Shown here one piece after another: positions 44,757-51,853 of a stretch of 51,853 bases of DNA (positions within the stretch are counted from its first letter, which is position 1; the number at the start of each line of letters is the position of its first letter). The stretch is from the NCBI RefSeq assembly GCF_014697375.1, contig NZ_JACJRS010000038.1, positions 1 through 51,853 of the forward strand, read 5' to 3'. A model generated the notes under the pieces. It had not been told where the DNA came from. It searched no databases and worked only from the letters and a program-made list of their open reading frames with translations. The position numbers and the translations under genes were made by a program. The DNA is from Phormidium sp. FACHB-1136 (GTDB taxonomy: Bacteria > Cyanobacteriota > Cyanobacteriia > Phormidesmidales > Phormidesmidaceae).

Positions 44757-44794
44757 CCACTTCTCGTTTGCCCTACCTACATCGCGTCATCCCT

Positions 44795-45676
44795 ATGGAC
44801 AACCAGACACTCAAGCTCGCTGTTTATGGAAAAGGGGGCATTGGCAAGTCCACCACCAGTTGCAACATTTCGGTAGCCCTGGCTAAGCGGGGGCGCAAGG
44901 TGTTGCAAATCGGCTGCGACCCCAAGCACGACAGCACCTTTACCCTCACCGGGTTTCTGATTCCCACCATCATCGACACGCTGCAAGAAAAGTCTTTCCA
45001 CTACGAAGACGTGTGGGCGGACGACGTGATCTACAAGGGCTATGGCGGCGTGCATTGCGTCGAAGCGGGTGGCCCTCCGGCGGGGGCGGGCTGCGGCGGC
45101 TATGTGGTGGGCGAAACCGTGAAGCTGTTGAAGGAACTGAACGCCTTCGACGAGTTTGACGTGATTTTGTTTGACGTGTTGGGCGACGTGGTCTGCGGCG
45201 GGTTTGCCGCCCCCCTGAATTACTCCGACTACTGCATGATCGTCACCGACAACGGCTTTGATGCCCTGTTTGCCGCCAATCGCATCGCCGCTTCGGTGCG
45301 CGAAAAGGCCCGTACCCATCCCCTGCGGCTAGCGGGGCTAATCGGCAACCGTACCTCCAAGCGCGATTTGATCGACAAGTACGTCGAGCACGTCCCCATG
45401 CCCGTGCTGGAAATTCTGCCGCTGATTGAGGACATCCGCATTTCCCGCGTCAAGGGCAAGACGGTGTTTGAAATGGCGGAAACCGATCCCTCATTGGAAC
45501 CCGTCTGCCAGTACTACCTCAACATCGCCGACCAGATTTTGGCCCGTCCCGAAGGCGTGGTACCCACCGAAACTCCCGACCGCGACCTATTCAGCCTGCT
45601 ATCGGACTTCTACCTCAACCCGCCCGCCGATGCCCCCAAACAGGACGTGGAGGAGATGGATCTGATGATGGTTTGA
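44795..45676 (+). CDS. chlL: Light-independent protochlorophyllide reductase, iron protein
   Basis: 293 residues from ATG 44795, where the family N-terminus [20 protein letters not shown] starts; the open frame before it is repeat sequence. It is the nitrogenase-Fe-protein-like dimer that passes electrons to ChlN-ChlB to make chlorophyllide in darkness. GKGGIGKST is the P-loop, [11 protein letters not shown] follows, and the [4Fe-4S] cysteines lie in GAGCGGY and DVVCGGF. The C-terminal 30 residues ([19 protein letters not shown]) are variable. It heads a chlL-DUF5331-DUF5331-chlN group; chlB is not in the window. Confidence 0.97.
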   Translation: MDNQTLKLAVYGKGGIGKSTTSCNISVALAKRGRKVLQIGCDPKHDSTFTLTGFLIPTIIDTLQEKSFHYEDVWADDVIYKGYGGVHCVEAGGPPAGAGCGGYVVGETVKLLKELNAFDEFDVILFDVLGDVVCGGFAAPLNYSDYCMIVTDNGFDALFAANRIAASVREKARTHPLRLAGLIGNRTSKRDLIDKYVEHVPMPVLEILPLIEDIRISRVKGKTVFEMAETDPSLEPVCQYYLNIADQILARPEGVVPTETPDRDLFSLLSDFYLNPPADAPKQDVEEMDLMMV

Positions 45677-45690
45677 CCCCCCAGCCCCTC

Positions 45691-45767
45691 GTAGGGTGCA
45701 TTCGCGCCAGCAATGCACCATCCGCGCGATATCTGGGGCGGTGCATTGCTTCGCGAATGCACCCTAC
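45691..45767. repeat. 77-bp nested inverted-repeat element
   Basis: GTAGGGTGCATTCGCG (45691-45706) and CGCGAATGCACCCTAC (45752-45767) are perfect complements. Inside, GCAATGCACC (45710-45719) pairs with GGTGCATTGC (45740-45749). The element could form a long cruciform. Fragments of the same family are near 9325 and 44112. Confidence 0.9.
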
Positions 45768-45785
45768 GGTTTTCCTCCTTCCGGC

Positions 45786-45823
45786 TCCCCTCTCCCCATG
45801 GGAGAGGGGCTGGGGGTGAGGGC
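45786..45823. repeat. Solo hairpin repeat, type B half
   Basis: CCCCTCTCCCCATGGGAGAG then GGGCTGGGGGTGAGGGC, the same half-element as at 9176-9212. It lies between chlL and the first DUF5331 gene. Confidence 0.8.
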
Positions 45824-45939
45824 TTCCGGGGCCGAGGGCTTCTCCCCGCTGCAAAGATCTCACCGGATAAAGTTCTGATTCGGGAGGGCTGCATTATCAT
45901 CGGTACGCAGCCATTCAAATTAGCAAACGAGGCAGGATT

Positions 45940-46287
45940 ATGGCCTTTTTTGAGAACTTTACCCAGGTCATCCGCCAGAAATGGTTGGACTATGTGCAAG
46001 CCAATCGCGGCTGGTTGACCATCCAAATGCAGCAAACCTCTGTCCGTACGCCCGATGGGGGCCGACGACCGTCCTCTTTCCTCATTTTAGGGGTGGTCAA
46101 TGCCCTAGAGCCAAAGCTCTCGAACCTGATGGTGCCCTTCTATCAGCTCAACTCTGACGAAGACGCCCTGGTGCAGGTGTTGGGTCTGAACTTTGACCCA
46201 GAGATGATTTTGGACAACGGCGAAGAGCCCACCACCATCGACGCCAACGAGGATCATCCCCTATTGTCCGATGGCACTGATTTATAG
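45940..46287 (+). CDS. DUF5331 family protein, first copy
   Basis: 115 residues, soluble. Pattern F-x-x-F-T-Q-V-I-R-Q-K-W-L-D-Y, then RRPSSFLILGVVNALEP and LVQVLGLNFDPE is shared with the next gene, so they are paralogues. I recall this family as typically encoded between chlL and chlN in cyanobacteria, which suggests a role in or beside dark protochlorophyllide reductase. The C-terminus is acidic and short. The gene lies 264 bases after chlL, with repeats between. Confidence 0.8.
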   Translation: MAFFENFTQVIRQKWLDYVQANRGWLTIQMQQTSVRTPDGGRRPSSFLILGVVNALEPKLSNLMVPFYQLNSDEDALVQVLGLNFDPEMILDNGEEPTTIDANEDHPLLSDGTDL

Positions 46288-46414
46288 CGAGTCTTCCTGA
46301 TCAATCCCTGGTTAATCCCGGATCAATCACGGCTACATCACTGACCCCCGGTACGGTTTTCTGGTTTAATCCATCTCTGGACTAGAGATTGGCGAACCCC
46401 GCCCACGAGGATCT

Positions 46415-48338
<1,924 letters not shown>

Positions 48339-48354
48339 GCTAGCGGCTAAACCA

Positions 48355-48385
48355 GAAGCCGGGTTTCTTCGAGAAATCCGGCTTC
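48355..48385 (+). terminator. Terminator hairpin after chlN
   Basis: GAAGCCGGGTTTCT (48355-48368), loop TCG, AGAAATCCGGCTTC (48372-48385), one G-T wobble in 14 pairs, then TTTGTTAT. It starts 17 bases after the chlN stop. Confidence 0.85.
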
Positions 48386-48466
48386 TTTGTTATGTAAGGA
48401 GATGAAAGCCCAGATTTGTAAATAGGCTTGTTACGATAGCAGGTAGTTGTGATCGCCTCTCCTACC

Positions 48467-48796
48467 ATGATTGATGCTCAAAGTCTGATACCGACTGAGT
48501 ATCCCCACATTGTCCTCGGTCAAGATAACGTCCCTTTGATTGCGGGGACGACGATGAAGGTGGTCGAGCTGGTGATAGCTCAACAAACCTATGGTTGGAC
48601 TCCAGAAGAAATTCAAATCAACCATCGCCACTTGAACATGGGGCAAATTTATGCAGCCCTGGCCTACTATTGGGATCACCGTGAAGCCCTGGATGCCGAT
48701 ATTCAGCGACGAGAAGCCTATGTGGCCCAGCTAGAGCAGCAGGCTGAAGAGTCACCCTTTGTTGCTCGTCTTAAGGCCCAGGGATTGTTGCCATGA
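48467..48796 (+). CDS. DUF433 antitoxin
   Basis: 109 residues from ATG 48467 (a GTG 18 bases earlier is in frame). VLGQDNVPLIAGTTMKVVELVIAQQTYGWTPEEIQINHRHLNMGQIYAALAYYWDH is DUF433 (key: G-T-x-V, H-L-N-x-x-Q-I-Y-x-A-L-A-Y-Y). It overlaps the next gene by four bases (ATGA), the hallmark of a coupled antitoxin-toxin pair. Confidence 0.9.
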   Translation: MIDAQSLIPTEYPHIVLGQDNVPLIAGTTMKVVELVIAQQTYGWTPEEIQINHRHLNMGQIYAALAYYWDHREALDADIQRREAYVAQLEQQAEESPFVARLKAQGLLP

Positions 48797-49140
48797 GTCT
48801 GGCTTTCTACATGGATGAAAACGTTCATGGGGCAATTACAAACGGGTTGCGCCAGCGGCAAGTTGATGTTTTAACGGTTCAAGAAGATCACCGCAGCGGA
48901 ATTGCTGATCCTGAAGTTTTAGATCGAGCAACTGAGTTGCATCGAGTGCTGTTTTCCCAAGATGATGACCTGCTGGTTGAGGCAAAACATCGGCAAATGT
49001 TAGCTATTCCTTTCCCTGGCGTTGTGTTTGCCCGACAATCAAAAGTCTCGATTGGCACCTGTATTAGAGATCTTGAGCTGATCGCAAAACTGGGCGTGAC
49101 CGAAGAATTTTTGAACCGAGTACAGTTTTTGCCTTTGTAA
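48793..49140 (+). CDS. DUF5615 PIN-like toxin
   Basis: 115 residues with the PIN-like DUF5615 fold: FYMDENVHGAITNGLRQRQVDVLTVQED (first acidic residue in M-D-E-N) and VLFSQDDDLLVEAKHRQM (second acidic cluster Q-D-D-D). These are expected metal-binding residues of a ribonuclease. It is translated from an ATG overlapping the antitoxin stop. Together with the DUF433 gene it forms a VapBC-like module. Confidence 0.9.
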   Translation: MSLAFYMDENVHGAITNGLRQRQVDVLTVQEDHRSGIADPEVLDRATELHRVLFSQDDDLLVEAKHRQMLAIPFPGVVFARQSKVSIGTCIRDLELIAKLGVTEEFLNRVQFLPL

Positions 49141-49212
49141 ACGAAGGTTCCCGAGGGAAGTTACCTTTAAGTACGCTCAAAACTCTTCTATTAACGCAAT
49201 ATCAATAGGCTT

Positions 49213-49821
49213 TTATTGGCTAGCCATGCAGATCTGTCTAACCGTCAAACTGAGACTAGGAAAAGTGGGAGATCGCAGCAAATCGTCCCCGTGGAGCACC
49301 TGTTTTTGATAGCGATCACCCTCCAACACACACAGCGTTACCGTGGGCTGTTTGGGGGTGCCAATGTAGTCGCGCCCTCCTAGCCCCAGGTAGCCCACAA
49401 TCCAGTATTCGGGCACCCCCAGCAGGGCATAGTCTTCGGTTTTGCGGGCATAGTCGTTTTGCCAGTTGGTGCTCACCACTTCCACCACCAGCTTGATCGA
49501 TGCCCCCCGACAAATGACGGGTTCCTGCTGCCACAGCGGTTCCTGGGCGAGCTGGGCCTGATCCAGTACCACCACATCGGGCCGAAAGGCAGTTTCGGTG
49601 CCCAGCAGTTTAATCAGGCAGCGGTAGGGAATCACGTAGGGCGCGTTTTGCTGATCAATGGCGACATTGAGCTTTCGCCCCACAAAGCCTGCAACCTGCT
49701 CATGGATGCCTGTGGGTTCTACGTTGGTTAGCTCTCCACCGATGAGTTCGTATTGGGGGTTGTCGCCATAGTGATCAATGAAGTCACGGACGGTCAGGAG
49801 CTTGGGCTGAAGTTGAACCAT
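49213..49821 (-). CDS. Uma2-family putative endonuclease (DUF820)
   Basis: 202 residues. YELIGGELTNVEPTGIHEQVAGFV, FRPDVVVLDQAQL and IKLVVEVVSTNWQNDYARKTEDYALLGVPEYWIV are the Uma2 core, with the Asp and Glu of the nuclease-like site and the conserved Y-x-x-x-G-V-x-E-Y-W. It is a different subgroup from the copy at 28471 and has the longer form. It lies between the DUF433/DUF5615 pair and the AT-rich operon. Confidence 0.88.
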   Translation of the reverse strand: MVQLQPKLLTVRDFIDHYGDNPQYELIGGELTNVEPTGIHEQVAGFVGRKLNVAIDQQNAPYVIPYRCLIKLLGTETAFRPDVVVLDQAQLAQEPLWQQEPVICRGASIKLVVEVVSTNWQNDYARKTEDYALLGVPEYWIVGYLGLGGRDYIGTPKQPTVTLCVLEGDRYQKQVLHGDDLLRSPTFPSLSLTVRQICMASQ

Positions 49822-49857
49822 AGGAAGCTCTGAAGCTAACTCAAAAACGTCCAGAAA

Positions 49858-50598
49858 TTACTTGCCTTCAATTCTTCTAGCCTCCTGGATAGTGGAATCA
49901 ATGACATGAAATTTGTCAAGATGCTGTTCTATAAAAAACTGTCCTTTATTTGCCAGAAGAGTCATATTCTCATTCAGTAACTTAAGATCAGCATTCAACT
50001 CAAGAAGAAAATTATGAGCCGTAGTGATTATATTCGCAAGTCTTTGATCTACGGCCTTGGTTAAAATATCTCTCGCTCTTGAGTTTTCAGGGAAATCTCG
50101 CTCAATTCTTTTTAGATCTTCAGCAGCATCATTAAGAGCACTATCTTGAAGCTCCTTATATTTAATAGTTCTCTCATAAACAAGGGTTTGTGCCCTATGT
50201 CGAAAATCGATTTGCATATCGTTAATAGAGTTAATTACCTGAACATTCAGGTTAGCCAGCTCTTTCTGATACTTTATAATAGCGTCAGAAACAGCTGTCA
50301 TTCTTGCGAATTCTCTATCTTTTTTGCATTGTTCAATCTCCATTAAAATTCTTGTTACTTCTGTCTCTTTCTTGATCTCAAGCTCATTTTCTTTTTCTTT
50401 TTTATATTGTTCAATCTCCATTAAAATTCTTGTTACTTCTGTCTCTTTCTTGATCTCAAGCTCATTTTCTTTTTTCCTCGCTTCCATTTCTCTGCGATGT
50501 GCTGACTTTTTCAATGGTTCGCCAGCCCAGTCAGTCACCAGCTTAATTGGTGCGTAAACAATATCATCTAGCTTGTCAAACATCTTAAACATATTCAT
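49858..50598 (-). CDS. Coiled-coil protein of unknown function, last gene of the AT-rich operon
   Basis: 246 residues, family not recognised. A short N-terminal segment (IVYAPIKLVTDWAGEPLKK) precedes a long charged coiled coil. Within it a 26-residue unit starting E44-N-E-L-E-I-K-K and repeating at E70 is duplicated nearly exactly. Residues 95-246 are further helices without cysteines. Base composition is much more AT-rich than the rest of the window. The start ATG 50598 directly abuts the stop of the upstream gene, so translation is coupled. It may be an adaptor or filament protein. Confidence 0.65.
   Translation of the reverse strand: MNMFKMFDKLDDIVYAPIKLVTDWAGEPLKKSAHRREMEARKKENELEIKKETEVTRILMEIEQYKKEKENELEIKKETEVTRILMEIEQCKKDREFARMTAVSDAIIKYQKELANLNVQVINSINDMQIDFRHRAQTLVYERTIKYKELQDSALNDAAEDLKRIERDFPENSRARDILTKAVDQRLANIITTAHNFLLELNADLKLLNENMTLLANKGQFFIEQHLDKFHVIDSTIQEARRIEGK
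50331..50474 (-). repeat. 78-bp tandem duplication inside the coiled-coil gene
   Basis: The sequence starting GTTCAATCTCCATTAAAATT occurs at 50331 and again at 50409. About 66 consecutive bases are identical including third codon positions. This implies a recent event or gene conversion, and adds 26 residues in frame. Confidence 0.92.
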
Positions 50599-51078
50599 TT
50601 AGCTACCTGCCTTAAGAGAAGCGATCTTTCGTTGAAATAATGCTCTGTCTTTTTTCTGCCAGTAAAGTAATTTTTGATAATTTTTCTCTGAGTTTTTACT
50701 CAAATCTAAAAGGCTTGTTAAAGCTATTTTTTTGTCTTCAAGAATACTGAGGATAAAATCTCGACTCTCGCTCGTCAGCATCGGGCTGCTGAATTTAATG
50801 TGATCTTGCACAAGAGTAAGAATTAGACTTATGAATGTCTCTCTAGAAGCTTCTGGGATATCAGAAGAATCCTCATGCAAAGATTGAAACAAGGGGAAAT
50901 GTTGATTTATCCAATCAATGAAAAATTCCTCAATGGATAACTCCATCAAAAAGCTTTCATTTTCAAACTCGAACATAGGGCCAAAAATGGCTTCGTCTTC
51001 ATGCAAAAAAGATGAAACAAGTGCTTCTCGGCACTGTTTCAGGCATTTGAGAGTTAGTAGCGTTTCTTCTTGAATCAT
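50599..51078 (-). CDS. Unknown helical protein, middle gene of the AT-rich operon
   Basis: 159 residues, family not recognised. The first half is acidic (EDEAIFGPMFEFENESFLMEL) and includes the aromatic segment IEEFFIDWINQHFPLF; the second half is mainly helical and basic at the end (WQKKDRALFQRKIASL). It overlaps the upstream gene by four bases (ATGA) and abuts the next. It has AT-rich codon use like both neighbours, so all three were probably acquired together. Confidence 0.62.
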   Translation of the reverse strand: MIQEETLLTLKCLKQCREALVSSFLHEDEAIFGPMFEFENESFLMELSIEEFFIDWINQHFPLFQSLHEDSSDIPEASRETFISLILTLVQDHIKFSSPMLTSESRDFILSILEDKKIALTSLLDLSKNSEKNYQKLLYWQKKDRALFQRKIASLKAGS

Positions 51079-51578
51079 CCATCACTCTCCTGTGAGGAAT
51101 TCGCTACGGATTGAATTCCACTTCTAGCCTCTTTTTTGATTTCGCCCAGCATACTTAAAACATTTTCCTCAATCAAACTCGTTGACATATCAATACTTTT
51201 TGTGTAGCTTTCTACAAGCTCCTTGATCCACATGGAAGCAACATTAGGATCTACTTGAGTCGAGGATAGCGTCTCAGAGACTTCTTTGAGTGATTCAGCA
51301 AAAAACTTGGTTCTTTCTTTCCTCAATTCTTCCTGCAAGTTATTTGCAAATTTTATTTCTTCTTTGTATTCCTGAATTAATTCTAAATAGTTCTTTTCAT
51401 ATTCATAAAGAATTGCCAATCTTTCTCTTGTTGCACTTAAATTTCCTGCAACTTTTAAGATAATTGCCTGAACAAAAACTTCTTTTGTTCCATCATCTAT
51501 ATTTAACTTTGATGCAAGATCTAACAAATCGGACTTGAGATTGCCTAAATTCAAATTCGTTTTAACCGGATCTGACAT
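51075..51578 (-). CDS. Unknown helical protein, first gene of the AT-rich operon
   Basis: 167 residues, family not recognised. Almost entirely helix-forming, with a coiled-coil-like central region (YEYEKNYLELIQEYKEEIKFANNLQEELRKER, hydrophobics spaced at three and four). No membrane segment or cysteine. AAGGAG lies 8 bases before ATG 51578, the strongest ribosome site of the three genes, so this is the operon head. The promoter must lie in the 76 bases to the transposase remnant or within it. Confidence 0.65.
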   Translation of the reverse strand: MSDPVKTNLNLGNLKSDLLDLASKLNIDDGTKEVFVQAIILKVAGNLSATRERLAILYEYEKNYLELIQEYKEEIKFANNLQEELRKERTKFFAESLKEVSETLSSTQVDPNVASMWIKELVESYTKSIDMSTSLIEENVLSMLGEIKKEARSGIQSVANSSQESDG

Positions 51579-51654
51579 CGTGTACTCCTTCGTGAAAGAA
51601 TATTTTTTGGGGGCTTGGCTGCCTATTTCTTTATCGCGAGTCCTAAGATACTCT

Positions 51655-51853
51655 TCAATCGCGGAAGATAAATTCGATTTGAAACCGCGCCGCGTAGCCT
51701 TGATAGATCACCAGGGGGTCACCGTCGATATCCGTGGAGAACAAGACGACATAGCTCCGTCGCCCGCCTTGCTCCTTGAGCAGATAGGCCAAGCGGATGG
51801 GGTGCTTGAGGCTGACTGACCAAACCACAGCGGTGTAGAGGGACACCCCCTCC
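51655..51853 (-). pseudogene. Broken transposase (IS4/IS701-like), open at the window edge
   Basis: The frame is open to the right edge and ends TGA at 51655. RSYVVLFSTDIDGDPLVIYQGYAARFQIEFIFRD is a typical transposase catalytic-domain segment with the Y-x-x-R-F-x-I-E-x-x-F-R-D motif (E as third acid). The protein should continue with A/S-K-Q after FRD but instead stops, and the following bases do not resume the family in any obvious frame. So the copy is truncated at about 51655, exactly where the AT-rich operon region begins. The rest lies outside the window. Confidence 0.75.

Larger units (their letters stand above)
43857..44794. other. 938-base non-coding region upstream of chlL
   Basis: No gene is seen. 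It contains a GTGCATGGCTTCGCGGATGC repeat fragment (about 44112-44137), a 15-bp tandem repeat at 44202-44231, a strongly AT-rich stretch at 44310-44470 that is the best place for a promoter, and a type A two-hairpin repeat 38 bases before chlL. The frame into chlL is open from 44621 but reads through the repeat. Confidence 0.6.

Noticed and set aside
44621-44794. N-terminal extension of chlL from 44621
   Set aside because: The extra 58 codons translate the type A repeat; true ChlL sequence begins at ATG 44795.

Overview
The window comes from a cyanobacterium. It carries oxygenic-photosynthesis and light-independent chlorophyll genes (petC-petA, thf1/psb29, chlL, chlN), a four-gene nrtABCD nitrate importer with a cyanobacterial-style NtcA promoter, and cyanobacterial families (DUF3067, DUF5331, MEKHLA, RppA/RppB-like two-component pair). 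The moderately high GC, the many GC-rich two-hairpin repeats and the DUF433/Uma2/HicBA load suggest a filamentous Leptolyngbya/Phormidium-like lineage. That lineage is an inference; no 16S gene is present.

Layout. 1-2436: arsenic block on the minus strand (MEKHLA protein, arsR, acr3). 2726-6210: small helix-turn-helix protein, metal ABC permease, unknown membrane protein, hotdog thioesterase, tandem universal stress protein. 6422-12363: NtcA promoter, long leader and nrtA-nrtB-nrtC-nrtD. 12448-19390: thf1, a glutathione S-transferase, a CobA-HemD fusion for siroheme/uroporphyrinogen III, coaE, and a large Eco57I-like methylase whose catalytic motif is degenerate, followed by an SRPBCC protein. 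19566-26798: RND metal-efflux pump, a short membrane-anchored adaptor, three toxin-antitoxin-type genes and an RppA/RppB-like pair, resembling an nrs-type metal-response locus split by toxin-antitoxin genes. 26795-28370: second NtcA box and an ammonium transporter. 28471-32812: Uma2 nuclease, prs, DUF3067, petC-petA. 33162-43856: typA, inositol-phosphatase family protein, Crp-like regulator, P-type ATPase, FtsE-like ATPase, an unlisted 55-residue two-helix membrane protein, ttcA, a TrkA-like protein and a small unknown. 44795-48338: chlL, two paralogous DUF5331 genes, chlN. 48467-49821: complete DUF433/DUF5615 pair and a second Uma2 gene. 49858-51578: an AT-rich, tightly coupled three-gene operon of unknown function beside a broken transposase at the right edge.

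How the genes fit together. Nitrogen is the main theme: nitrate uptake and ammonium uptake both carry perfect GTA-N8-TAC NtcA boxes, and the CobA-HemD fusion can supply siroheme for nitrite reductase. No nirA or narB lies in the window. Photosynthesis is the second theme (cytochrome b6f, Psb29, dark protochlorophyllide reductase). The third is metal and metalloid handling (ACR3/ArsR, metal permease, RND pump, two-component system, P-type ATPase).

Best candidates for something undescribed are the AT-rich three-gene operon next to the IS remnant, the methylase-like protein lacking a normal NPPY motif, the duplicated DUF5331 genes between chlL and chlN, the short anchored RND adaptor, and a shared two-hairpin repeat architecture scattered through the intergenic spaces. 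All assignments are from reading the sequence; no database search was run.
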